Translations under genes and position numbers: made by a program
Source: Azospirillum sp. 412522
GTDB taxonomy: Bacteria > Pseudomonadota > Alphaproteobacteria > Azospirillales > Azospirillaceae
Direction of reading: 5' to 3'
NCBI RefSeq assembly: GCF_019805165.1
Contig: NZ_RWIJ01000014.1
Coordinates: 80,995 to 144,994 of the forward strand
DNA: 64,000 nucleotides
Shown here: piece after piece, positions 8,799-16,820 of the stretch
Layout: each line of letters begins with the position of its first letter
Position numbering within the stretch: the stretch's first letter is position 1
Notes under the pieces: generated by a model
What the model was told of the DNA's origin: nothing
Databases searched by the model: none
The model's input: only the letters and a program-made list of their open reading frames with translations

Positions 8799-9626
8799 TC
8801 AGTATCCTCCCGCCGGGGCCGGTTCGCGCTCGCCTTCCCGTTCACCGTGTCCGGCCGTCGTCAGCAGCGCGTCGAGCAGGCTGGAGGCGCCGAAGCGGAA
8901 GGTCTGCGGCGTGGCCCAGCCATCCCCCAGGATACGGTCGGCCAGAGCCAGGTAGCGCGCCGCCTCGGCCGCATCTCGGATTCCGCCGGACGCCTTGAAG
9001 CCGACCGGCTTGCCCGATTCATAGATGCTGTCCAGCATCACCGCCGCCGCCGGCAGGGTGGCGGCCGGCTGGGTCTTGCCGGTGGAGGTCTTCAGGAAGT
9101 CGGCCCCGGCGGCGATCGCGTCGCGCGCCGCCCAGGCCAGCAGGTCGGCGTCGGGGAAGGCGCCAGACTCAAGGATCACCTTCATCAGGGCCTTGTCGCC
9201 GCAGGCCTCGCGGCAGGCCTTCACCACATTGATCGGCTGGGTGCGGGCGCCGTCGATGAAGGCCTTGTAGGGCAGCACCACGTCGATCTCGTCCGCCCCG
9301 TCGGCGATGGCCCGCCGGGTTTCCGCCGCCACCGAGGCGGCGTCGGCCTCGCCGGTCGGGAAATTGACCACGGTGGCGATCTTCACCGGCGTGCCGTCCA
9401 GCGCCTTGCGCGCGGTGGGGACGAAGCGCGGCCAGACGCAGACCGCGGCGACCGGCCCCACGGGCGTGACGGCGCGGGCGCAGAGATCCTGCACCACCCG
9501 GTCGCTGTCGTCGCCGTTCAGGCTGGTGAGGTCGAGCATGCCCACGGCACGGCGCGCCAGATCGGCGTCGGACGGGGCGTTGGCGCTGGCGTCCAGCGCG
9601 CTTTGCAGGTCGGCAGACAGTTTCAT
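8799..9626 (-). CDS. deoC: Deoxyribose-phosphate aldolase
   Basis: A class I aldolase of 275 residues that cleaves 2-deoxyribose 5-phosphate to acetaldehyde and glyceraldehyde 3-phosphate. The Schiff-base lysine is in DFLKTSTGK, the partner lysine in KPVGFKASGGIR, and DEIDVVLPY and KVILESG give the barrel strands. The ATG at 9626 overlaps the stop of the upstream phosphorylase (ATGA), indicating translational coupling. A Glu/Arg-rich tail of about 15 residues follows the usual family end. Confidence 0.95.
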   Translation of the reverse strand: MKLSADLQSALDASANAPSDADLARRAVGMLDLTSLNGDDSDRVVQDLCARAVTPVGPVAAVCVWPRFVPTARKALDGTPVKIATVVNFPTGEADAASVAAETRRAIADGADEIDVVLPYKAFIDGARTQPINVVKACREACGDKALMKVILESGAFPDADLLAWAARDAIAAGADFLKTSTGKTQPAATLPAAAVMLDSIYESGKPVGFKASGGIRDAAEAARYLALADRILGDGWATPQTFRFGASSLLDALLTTAGHGEREGEREPAPAGGY

Positions 9627-10456
9627 GACCGGGACCCGTCCTTTTCGTGAAGGCGTTCGAGGAAACCGACCAGCAGGCGTTCGAGGTCGGCGGCTGCCGC
9701 CGACGCGGCGGTCAGGGTCTGGTGGTGGTCGACCGGCCCGTCGCCGAGCCCGACACCCAGGTTGGTGACGACGGCGCAGCCGGCGACCCGCAGGCCGCAA
9801 TGGCGCGCGACGATGCATTCCGGAACGGTGGACATGCCGACCGCGTCGGCGCCCAGCAGCTTCATCATCCGCACCTCGGCCGGCGTCTCGAAGGACGGGC
9901 CCGGATAGGCGGCATAGACGCCCTCCGCCAGATCGATGGCGAGGCGGGCGGCCACCTCCTTCAGCAGGCCGCGCAGCGCCGGGTCCCAGGCGTCGGTCAT
10001 GCTGGGAAAGCGCTCGCCGAAGACCTCGTCGTTCGGGCCGGTCAGCGGGTTGGCGCCCAGCAGGTTCAGATGGTCGGTGATCGCCATCAGCCGGCCGGGG
10101 CCGACCTCCAGCCGCAGCGAGCCGACGGCGGCGGTCAGCACCAGCGTGTCGCAGCCGGCCAGCTTCAGCGCCCGTACCGCGGTCTTCAACGCGTCGAAGC
10201 CGTTGCCCTCATAGGCGTGGACGCGGCCCTGCATGCAGGCGACCTCGACGCCGCCGAGCCGTCCCACCACCAGCCGCCCGGCATGGCCGGACACGCTGGG
10301 GATCGGGAAGCCGGCGATGTCGGTGTAGGGGATGGATACCGCATCGGCGATGCGGTCGGCGATGCCGCCCAGGCCGGAGCCCAGCACGATGCCGACCCGC
10401 GGCCGGTGGCCGGGGGCATGGTGGAGGATGTCCGCGGCGGCGCGGGCTGCGGTCAT
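9623..10456 (-). CDS. Purine nucleoside phosphorylase, trimeric type
   Basis: A protein of 277 residues that phosphorolyses inosine and guanosine. It shows the phosphate-binding GSGLGG near residue 26, SVSGHAGRLVVG, HAYEGN, DHLNLLGANPLTGPN, and AAYPGPSFETPAEVRMM followed by GMSTVPE, the signature of the low-molecular-mass (PNP-I) family rather than hexameric DeoD. It sits in mid-operon, overlapping deoC by four bases and 15 bases after the cytidine deaminase gene. The C-terminal LLVGFLERLHEK helix is intact. Confidence 0.93.
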   Translation of the reverse strand: MTAARAAADILHHAPGHRPRVGIVLGSGLGGIADRIADAVSIPYTDIAGFPIPSVSGHAGRLVVGRLGGVEVACMQGRVHAYEGNGFDALKTAVRALKLAGCDTLVLTAAVGSLRLEVGPGRLMAITDHLNLLGANPLTGPNDEVFGERFPSMTDAWDPALRGLLKEVAARLAIDLAEGVYAAYPGPSFETPAEVRMMKLLGADAVGMSTVPECIVARHCGLRVAGCAVVTNLGVGLGDGPVDHHQTLTAASAAAADLERLLVGFLERLHEKDGSRS

Positions 10457-10471
10457 GTCGGGAAACTCCGC

Positions 10472-10891
10472 TCAGAAGGCTAAATTGGTGGGGCCGAACG
10501 ATTCGGGCAACAGGATTTCCAGCGAGAAGGTCCGCCGCAGGCCGGCCGGGTCGCAGATGTGGATCGGCGTCTCCGGCGTCGCGAACTCGCGGATGCGCTG
10601 GCGACAGCCGCCGCAGGGGGTGCAGATTTCTTCGGCTCCCGCCTCGCCGCCCATCACGACGATGGCGCGGATGCGGCGGTCGCCGGCGGTGACCATGGCA
10701 CCGATGGCGCTCGATTCCGCGCACTGCCCCTGCGGGTAGGCCGCGTTCTCCACATTGCAGCCGGCGAAGATCCGGCCCGATTCGCCGAGGATGGCGGCGC
10801 CCACCTTGAATTTGGAGTAAGGGGCATGGGCGTTCTCGCGCGCGGCGCGCGCCGCTTCGATCAGCTGGGGCAGCTCTGCGGTGTCGGCCAT
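10472..10891 (-). CDS. cdd: Cytidine deaminase
   Basis: A homotetrameric-type deaminase of 139 residues converting cytidine and deoxycytidine to uridine and deoxyuridine. The zinc site is visible: CAES at 57-60 with the catalytic Glu59, and PCGGC at 92-96 giving Cys93 and Cys96. The N-terminal YSKFKVGAAI and GCNVENAAYPQG match substrate-binding segments. It lies four bases downstream of the nucleoside permease gene, so import, deamination and phosphorolysis are encoded in pathway order. Confidence 0.95.
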   Translation of the reverse strand: MADTAELPQLIEAARAARENAHAPYSKFKVGAAILGESGRIFAGCNVENAAYPQGQCAESSAIGAMVTAGDRRIRAIVVMGGEAGAEEICTPCGGCRQRIREFATPETPIHICDPAGLRRTFSLEILLPESFGPTNLAF

Positions 10892-10895
10892 CGGC

Positions 10896-11870
10896 TCAGC
10901 GTTCCTTGACGTAGGGGATGCCGCTCGCCTTCGGGGCGATGGCCTTGCCGACGAAGCCGGCCAGCAGCAGGACGGTCAGCACATAGGGCAGCATCTGGAT
11001 GAACTGCACCGGGATCACGCCGATCCCCGGCAGGACCACGCCCTGGAGGCGGACCTGCACCGCGTCGGTGAAGGCGAACAGCAGGCAGGCGAACAGGGTC
11101 GGCCCCGGCCGCCATTTGCCGAAGATCAGCGCCGCAAGCGCCAGATAGCCCTTGCCGGCGGTCATGTCGCGGACGAAGCCGGCGCCATGGCCGGTGGACA
11201 GGTAGGAGCCCGCCATGCCCGTCAGCACGCCGGTGACCAGCAGGGCCTGGTAGCGCAGCTTCGCCACCGACAGGCCGGCGGTGTCGACCGCCGCCGGATT
11301 CTCGCCCACCGCCCGCAGCCGCAGCCCGAAACGGGTGCGGTAGAGCACCCAGTGGGTGGCGATCACCAGGACCAGCGTCACCCAGATCAGCACGTTGTTG
11401 CCGTTGAGCAGTTCGCGGTAGACCGGCCCCAGCACCGGCACGCCGGACAGCGCTTCCACCCCCGGCAGCTCAACCGCGGGGATTCGTGCCTGATTGGGCA
11501 GAAGCGGGGTCTGGCCACCCTGCTGGAACCAGGCATAGGCGAGCGTCGGCGCCAGCCCGGCGACCAGGATGTTGATCGCCATGCCCGACACCACCTGATT
11601 GCCGTTGTGGGTGATGCAGGCGAAGCCGTGGACCAGGGCCAACGCAACCCCGGCGGCGATCCCGGCCAGCAGCCCCAGCCACGGATTTAGTGTGGCCGAG
11701 GCGACGGCGGCGGAGAAGAAGGCGCCGGCCAGCATCTTGCCTTCCAGCCCGATGTCGACCACGCCTGCCCGTTCGCAATACATGCCGGCGAAGGCGGCCA
11801 GAACCAGCGGCGTCGCCACCCGGATGGTGGCGCCCAGCAGCTGCAGCGCCAGAAGAAGCGCGTCCTCCAT
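10896..11870 (-). CDS. Nucleoside ABC transporter permease (NupQ/YufQ type)
   Basis: A membrane protein of 324 residues with about eight to nine hydrophobic segments from the branched-chain/ribose permease superfamily. ERAGVVDIGLEGKMLAGA near residue 33 and HNGNQVVSGMAINILVAG are typical of the second permease of BmpA-NupOPQ transporters, and GENPAAVDTAGL is the cytoplasmic coupling segment. It is read with the partner permease upstream and the salvage enzymes downstream. Nucleoside specificity is inferred from these neighbours and from the family. Confidence 0.9.
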   Translation of the reverse strand: MEDALLLALQLLGATIRVATPLVLAAFAGMYCERAGVVDIGLEGKMLAGAFFSAAVASATLNPWLGLLAGIAAGVALALVHGFACITHNGNQVVSGMAINILVAGLAPTLAYAWFQQGGQTPLLPNQARIPAVELPGVEALSGVPVLGPVYRELLNGNNVLIWVTLVLVIATHWVLYRTRFGLRLRAVGENPAAVDTAGLSVAKLRYQALLVTGVLTGMAGSYLSTGHGAGFVRDMTAGKGYLALAALIFGKWRPGPTLFACLLFAFTDAVQVRLQGVVLPGIGVIPVQFIQMLPYVLTVLLLAGFVGKAIAPKASGIPYVKER

Positions 11871-11873
11871 CGA

Positions 11874-13034
11874 TCAGCCCCTCCCCCCAGTGGCGGCGTC
11901 TGCGGCGGCGTCTGCGGCGGCGGTACCACGGCGGCGGAACAGCGCCTCGACCTGCGGCTTGAACAGGTTCTCCATCGCACCCGCGAACAGGATGACCAGA
12001 CCCTGGATGACCATCACCAGCTCGCGATTGATCGTGGGGTATTCGAAGGATAGCTGGCCGCCGCCCTGCGCCAGGACCCCGAACAGCAGGGCGGCCAGAA
12101 TGATCCCGACCGGGTGGTTGCGCCCCATCAGCGCCACGGCGATGCCGACGAAGCCGACGCCGCCGGTGAAGTTCAGGATTACCCGGTGCTGCACGCCGAG
12201 GATCTCGTTCACCCCGACGAAGCCGGCCAGCGCACCGGAAATCAGCATGGCGACGATGATGTTGCGCGAGGGGGAGATGCCGGCATAGACCGCCGCCCGC
12301 TCATTCCGGCCGACGGTGCGCAACTCGTAGCCCCAGCGGGTCCGGCGCAGGAAGACGTGGAACAGCAGGCAGCAGGCGAGCGCCCACAGGAAGGACAGGT
12401 TCAGCGGCGAGGCCGGGATGGTGATGCCGAACCATCCCAGCGCCCGGTCCATCGACGGCAGCCAGACGCCGGGGTCGAACTCGCGGGTCTCGGGCGACTG
12501 GCTGCCGGGGCGGATCAGCACGTCGACCAGCAGCCAGGTCATGATCGAGGCGGCGATGAAATTGAACATGATCGTCGTGATGACGATGTGGCTGCCGCGC
12601 TTGGCCTGCAGCCAGGCCGGGATGAAGGCCCAGGCGGCGCCGAACAGCGCCGAGGCCACCACCGCCAGCACCGCCACCACCGGCCAGGGCCAGCCGGTCA
12701 GCGCCAGAGCCACCAGCCCGGCGCCGAGGCCTCCCAGATAGGCCTGCCCTTCGCCGCCGATGTTGAACAGACCGCAATGGAAGGCGATGGCGACCGCCAG
12801 CCCGGTGAAGATGTAGTCGGTGGTGTAATAGAGGGTGTAGCCGATGGCCTCCGGGTATCCCAGAGCCTCCGACAGCAGAAGCGACAGCACGTCCACCGGG
12901 TTCTCGCCGATCACCAGGATCACCAGCCCCGACAGCACGAAGGCGGCGAGGAGGTTGAGAACCGGCAGCAGCGCATACCCGACCCAGCCCGGCACGGCGC
13001 CCGGCTGACCCTTCCCCGACCCGCTCAGCAGCAC
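11874..13034 (-). CDS. Nucleoside ABC transporter permease (NupP/YufP type)
   Basis: A membrane protein of 386 residues, first gene of the nucleoside operon. YTTDYIFTGLAVAIAFHCGLFNIGGEGQAYLGG and GSHIVITTIMFNFIA identify the larger permease of BmpA/NupOPQ-type importers, and RNERAAVYAGIS is the ATPase-coupling segment. GTG at 13034 follows AGGAG at a good distance. A short Ala/Asp repeat forms the C-terminus. No ATPase or substrate-binding lipoprotein gene adjoins this operon on either side, which is unusual because these normally sit with the permeases. Confidence 0.9.
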   Translation of the reverse strand: MLLSGSGKGQPGAVPGWVGYALLPVLNLLAAFVLSGLVILVIGENPVDVLSLLLSEALGYPEAIGYTLYYTTDYIFTGLAVAIAFHCGLFNIGGEGQAYLGGLGAGLVALALTGWPWPVVAVLAVVASALFGAAWAFIPAWLQAKRGSHIVITTIMFNFIAASIMTWLLVDVLIRPGSQSPETREFDPGVWLPSMDRALGWFGITIPASPLNLSFLWALACCLLFHVFLRRTRWGYELRTVGRNERAAVYAGISPSRNIIVAMLISGALAGFVGVNEILGVQHRVILNFTGGVGFVGIAVALMGRNHPVGIILAALLFGVLAQGGGQLSFEYPTINRELVMVIQGLVILFAGAMENLFKPQVEALFRRRGTAAADAAADAATGGRG

Positions 13035-13172
13035 CGGCGTCTCCTGGATTGCCCCTTGCCGGGATTCTTAACCGCCAATGCCCTGCCGACCAAGCGTTTC
13101 GTGGCAGCCGAAGGCCGATCGGTGCCGGGGAATCGGAAGCGTCACAAATCCCTTGCCGCAATGCAGCATTCT

Positions 13173-13217
13173 GGCATGCTCCATATCCATATGAAATTTA
13201 TGGTTATGGAGCATGCC
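13173..13217. promoter_or_regulatory. 19-bp inverted repeat covering the ferredoxin ribosome binding site
   Basis: Arms 13173-13191 and 13199-13217 are complementary over 19 bases with a single mismatch and a seven-base loop. The outer 13 bases of each arm (GGCATGCTCCATA and its complement) match perfectly. The right arm contains the GGAG Shine-Dalgarno (13208-13211) of the gene starting at 13220. As DNA it could be an operator; as RNA it would form a strong hairpin hiding the ribosome binding site. Confidence 0.7.
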
Positions 13218-13219
13218 CG

Positions 13220-13552
13220 ATGCCGCTCGACATTCCGCAGACTTTCCGCCACCACGTCTTCTGCTGCGCCCAGCAACGCCCGCCCGGCCATCCGCGCGGC
13301 AGCTGCGCCGCCAAGGGCGCGCATCCTCTGTGGCAGCGGCTCGACCAGAAAATCCAGGGCAAGGGGCTGACGGACATCGGCATGGCGATGACGGGATGCC
13401 TCGGTTTCTGCTCCGCAGGCCCGTTGATGGTGGTTTATCCGGAAGGGATCTGGTACCGGCCGGAGACGCCGGAGGACATCGACGAGATCGTCGATTCGCA
13501 TCTGGTGAATGACAACCCGGTGGAGCGGCTGGTGATGGTGCTGACGCGCTGA
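13220..13552 (+). CDS. Thioredoxin-fold (2Fe-2S) ferredoxin
   Basis: A protein of 110 residues resembling the Shethna-type/NuoE-like [2Fe-2S] ferredoxins. Cysteines at 16 and 29 (Cys-x12-Cys, after HHVF) and at 60 and 64 (GCLGFC) would hold the cluster; Cys15 is an extra neighbour. MVVYPEGIWYRPETPEDIDEIVDSHL is the conserved C-terminal half. ATG at 13220 is preceded by GGAG within the inverted repeat. The redox partner is not indicated by neighbours: a DMT permease follows and the nucleoside operon is divergent. Confidence 0.85.
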   Translation: MPLDIPQTFRHHVFCCAQQRPPGHPRGSCAAKGAHPLWQRLDQKIQGKGLTDIGMAMTGCLGFCSAGPLMVVYPEGIWYRPETPEDIDEIVDSHLVNDNPVERLVMVLTR

Positions 13553-13674
13553 GCCCGACCGGCTGACGCGATTCGGGACACGCGCCTACCAGACCTGCGG
13601 TTGCGGCATTGGGACGCAGAAGGGTTTGCCCATATTGTGGGCAACCTCCGCCATTGCCTGCCCGAATCGATCCC

Positions 13675-14589
13675 ATGACCGACGCCGAAACCGCCGACCT
13701 GCTGCCTGCCGAGGCCGATTCGGTTCCCTATGCCGTCGGCTGCTTCCTGGGCGCGATCCTGCTGTTCGCGGCGATGGACACGCTGATCAAGTTCCTGACC
13801 GCCGACTATCCGGTGCCGCAGCTGATGTTCGTGCGTTCGCTGGTCGCCTTCCTGCTGGTGGGCGGCTACACCCTGACGTGCGGCGGCGGGATCGCGGCGA
13901 TGCGGACGCGGCGGCCCTTGGGCCATGTCTGGCGCGCCTTCGCCGGCCTGATCTCCATGGGATGCTTCTTCTATGCGTTCCGGGAATTGCCGCTGGCGGA
14001 TGTCTATGTGCTGAGCTTCGCCGGACCGCTGTTCATCACCGCGCTGTCGGCCCCGCTGCTGGGCGAGCCGGTGGGCTGGCGCCGCTGGGCCGCCGTGGTG
14101 GTCGGGTTCGGCGGCGTGGTGGTGATGGCGCAGCCGTCGGCCGGGGCGCCGCTGGTGCCGGTGCTGGTCGGGCTTTGCGCCGCCCTGTTCTATGCGCTGG
14201 CGGCGCTGGCCGTGCGCGGGCTGTCGCGGACGGAGACCAGCGCGTCCATCGTGCTCTACCTGCTGCTGACGACGACGGTGGTCAGCGGCGCGCTGGCGGT
14301 GCCGGTCTGGACGGCGCCGAGCGGTTTCGCGCTGGGGCTGATGGCGCTTGTCGGGGCCATCGGTGCCGGGGCTCAGGTTCTGCTGACCCAGGCCTTCCGC
14401 CGGGCGCCGCCGGCGGTGGTTGCGCCCTTCGAATATACCGGCATGGTCTGGGCCAGCCTGTTCGGCTGGATGGTGTTCGGAGACCTGCCGACGGTGCCGG
14501 TGCTGGCCGGCGCGATGGTGATCATCGGAAGCGGGCTCTACATCCTGCATCGTGAAACCCTGGTGGCGCGCCGCAGGCTGGGTTCTTGA
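13675..14589 (+). CDS. EamA/DMT-family permease
   Basis: A protein of 304 residues with about ten membrane segments arranged as two EamA repeats, the layout of drug/metabolite exporters such as RhaT and S-adenosylmethionine transporters. The first repeat ends around GFGGVVVMAQP; the second starts at LVGLCAALFYALAALAVRGLSR. YLLLTTT and FEYTGMVWASLFGWMVFGD are typical of the family. ATG at 13675 lacks a clear Shine-Dalgarno. Substrate cannot be told. The riboswitch follows 39 bases after its stop. Confidence 0.85.
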   Translation: MTDAETADLLPAEADSVPYAVGCFLGAILLFAAMDTLIKFLTADYPVPQLMFVRSLVAFLLVGGYTLTCGGGIAAMRTRRPLGHVWRAFAGLISMGCFFYAFRELPLADVYVLSFAGPLFITALSAPLLGEPVGWRRWAAVVVGFGGVVVMAQPSAGAPLVPVLVGLCAALFYALAALAVRGLSRTETSASIVLYLLLTTTVVSGALAVPVWTAPSGFALGLMALVGAIGAGAQVLLTQAFRRAPPAVVAPFEYTGMVWASLFGWMVFGDLPTVPVLAGAMVIIGSGLYILHRETLVARRRLGS

Positions 14590-14628
14590 CAGGACGGGGC
14601 CGGCGGCGACACTCTCGCCGCCTGTTCA

Positions 14629-14722
14629 CGGCTGGGGTGCCTGTGCGGATGCCGTTCGGCGGCTGCGCGGGCTGAGACACACCCATCGAACCTGATCCGG
14701 GTCATGCCGGCGAAGGGAGCCG
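14629..14722 (+). promoter_or_regulatory. TPP (THI-box) riboswitch
   Basis: All conserved parts of the thiamine pyrophosphate aptamer are present in order: GGGGTGCC at 14634-14641, GCTGAGA at 14671-14677, ACCC at 14681-14684, GAACCTGATC from 14688, and GGGTCATGCCGGCGAAGGGA ending at 14718. The closing P1 stem pairs 14629-14633 with 14718-14722. It precedes the substrate-binding protein gene by 84 bases. No terminator with a U run is evident between them, so control at translation initiation, usual in proteobacteria, is the better guess. Confidence 0.93.
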
Positions 14723-14806
14723 ACCGGAACCAGACGGACCTGCCGCAAACGCTCCGTTCCCTCCGCGTCGCTCCGGCCGCCGGCGCGTGTTGAGGAGTAT
14801 TCGGCC

Positions 14807-15943
14807 ATGCGGCGTGCGCTTTCCCTTCTGATCGGCCTGCTGGCGGCATCGTCCTGTCCGTCGTCCGCCGTCCGTGCCGACGACACGCTGTCCTTTCCGG
14901 TGCTGGTGCCGCTGACCGGCTTCCTGTCGCTGGAGGGCACCAGCCAGCGCAACGGCGCCGTCCTGGCGCTGAGGCAGACCCCGGCCGGCGTCGCCATCGC
15001 GTCTGAGGTCGTCGACACCGGCACCTCGCCCGAGGCGGCGGTGACGGCGCTGGAGCGCGCGGCCGGCCGAGGCACGGTCGGAGCGGTCGCCGCCAGCATG
15101 CTCGGCACCCAGATGCTGGCGATGCTGCCGCTGGCGCAGGAATTGAAGCTGCCGCTGGTCACCGTGTCGGGCACAGCGTCGATCACCGAGCAGGGCAACC
15201 CCTGGGTCTTCCGCTTCTTTCCCGGCGACGCGGTGACCAAGGCCGCCCATGCCCGCTATGTGGTGGAGGAGCTGGGCAGGCGGCAGCCCGCGATCATCTA
15301 CCAGACCACCGCCTACGGGCAGAGCGGCAAGGCGCATCTCGATGCAGCCTTCAAGGCGCTGGGCGTCACCCCGGTGTTCGAGGAGGGGGTGGACCCGGCG
15401 GCCAAGGATCTGCTGCCGGTGCTGACCAAGGCGCTGGCCGCCAAGCCCGACGTTCTGGTCCTGCACCTGCACTCCAGCCCGACGGCGCTCCTGCTGCGGC
15501 AGGCGGCGTCGAGCGGCGTGACCCTGCCCATCGTCGCCGGCTCCGCCATGCATCAGCCGAGCACCGCCGCCCTGCTGGAACCGGCGGAATTGAAGGGCGT
15601 CTGCGCCGAGACCGCGGCTTCGCCGATTTCCGGCGATACGCCGGAGGTCAGGGCCTTCACCGACGCCTACCGCGCCGCCTTCGGCAAGGAGCCGGACGCC
15701 TTCGCGCTCGGCCAGTACGACGGCATCACCATGGTGCTGGAGGCGGTGAAGGCCGGCGCCCGCAGCCCGGACGCGATCCGCAAGGCGCTGTCGTCGGAGA
15801 CCTTCAAAGGCCTCGCCATGACCTACAAGTCCGACGGCAAGGGCAACATGGCCCACTCCGCCGTCATCGTCTGCTACGATGGGGCCAGCCGCGTGCCGAC
15901 ATTGGTCAAGCGGTACGACGATCCCACGCTCGCGGCGAAGTGA
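14807..15943 (+). CDS. Periplasmic substrate-binding protein of a TPP-controlled ABC transporter
   Basis: A Leu/Ile/Val-type (HAAT, type I periplasmic) binding protein of 378 residues with a signal peptide ending near VRADD. Family segments are FPVLVPLTGFLSLEG, the VTVSGTASITEQGNPWVFRF ligand-cleft region and AFALGQYDGITMVLEAV. It heads the operon SBP, LivH-like, LivM-LivG fusion, LivF-like. Sequence similarity alone would suggest amino acid uptake, but the riboswitch directly upstream suggests thiamine or one of its pyrimidine or thiazole precursors. GAGGAG precedes the ATG. Confidence 0.88.
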   Translation: MRRALSLLIGLLAASSCPSSAVRADDTLSFPVLVPLTGFLSLEGTSQRNGAVLALRQTPAGVAIASEVVDTGTSPEAAVTALERAAGRGTVGAVAASMLGTQMLAMLPLAQELKLPLVTVSGTASITEQGNPWVFRFFPGDAVTKAAHARYVVEELGRRQPAIIYQTTAYGQSGKAHLDAAFKALGVTPVFEEGVDPAAKDLLPVLTKALAAKPDVLVLHLHSSPTALLLRQAASSGVTLPIVAGSAMHQPSTAALLEPAELKGVCAETAASPISGDTPEVRAFTDAYRAAFGKEPDAFALGQYDGITMVLEAVKAGARSPDAIRKALSSETFKGLAMTYKSDGKGNMAHSAVIVCYDGASRVPTLVKRYDDPTLAAK

Positions 15944-15947
15944 GCGG

Positions 15948-16820
15948 ATGGCGGCGCTTCAACTGCTGGTCAACGGGGTCGCGCTGGGGGCGGCCTACGC
16001 CCTGGTGGCGCTGGGCTTCGTGCTGGTGCTGAACGCCACCTCGGCGGTGAATTTCGCCCAGGGCGACCTCGTCATGGCCGGCGGGCTGCTGGCGGCGGCG
16101 CTGGCGCCGCTGATCCCGCTGCCGGGCATCGTCCTGCTGCCGGTCGTTCTGGTGCTGATGGCGGCGCTGGGGCTGCTGCTGGCGCTTGCGGCCTATCTGC
16201 CGCTGCGGCGGCGCCCGCCGGTGTCGGTCTTCATCAGCACCATCGCCGTCGGCATCATCCTGCAGAACGGTGCCGCCATCCTGTTCGGGCCGGAGCCGCG
16301 CGCCGCGCCGCCGCTGTTCGGCGACGATACGCTGCACATCGCCGGGCTGGCGGTTCCCGAGCAGTCGCTCGCCATTGTCGCAGTGGCGGCCCTGCTGATC
16401 GGCGCGCAGCAATGGGTGTTCGCCCGCACGCAGCTTGGCCGCCGGCTGCGCGCCACGGCGCAGGATCCGGAGATGGCGCGTGCCTGCGGCGTGCCGGTCA
16501 CCGCGATGATCCTGGTCACCTTCGCCATCGGCACGGCGTGTGCCGGGGCCGCCGGGCTGCTGCTGGCCAACCGCTATTTCGTCACGCCGACCTCGGGCGG
16601 CGACCTGATCCTGAAGGCCTACATCGCGGTGACGGTCGGGGGGTGGGGCTCCGTGCCGGGTGCGGTGGCGGGGGCGTTGCTGATCGCGCTGTTCGAGGTG
16701 GGGGTGTCGTCGGTGCTGTCCTACCCGATGGCGCTGGGGGCGCTCTACCTGACGCTGCTGGCGGTCCTGGTGCTGCGGCCGCAAGGGCTGTTCGGCGAAG
16801 CGGTGCGCCGCCGTGGCTGA
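15948..16820 (+). CDS. LivH-type ABC permease
   Basis: An inner-membrane permease of 290 residues with about eight hydrophobic segments. LLVNGVALGAAYALVALGFVLVLN and the NFAQGDLVMAGGLLAA motif identify the LivH family, and RATAQDPEMARACGV is the ATPase-coupling segment. ATG at 15948 is four bases after the binding protein stop. Its own stop overlaps the GTG of the next gene by eight bases. It should pair with the permease half of the following fusion to form the transport channel. Confidence 0.92.
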   Translation: MAALQLLVNGVALGAAYALVALGFVLVLNATSAVNFAQGDLVMAGGLLAAALAPLIPLPGIVLLPVVLVLMAALGLLLALAAYLPLRRRPPVSVFISTIAVGIILQNGAAILFGPEPRAAPPLFGDDTLHIAGLAVPEQSLAIVAVAALLIGAQQWVFARTQLGRRLRATAQDPEMARACGVPVTAMILVTFAIGTACAGAAGLLLANRYFVTPTSGGDLILKAYIAVTVGGWGSVPGAVAGALLIALFEVGVSSVLSYPMALGALYLTLLAVLVLRPQGLFGEAVRRRG

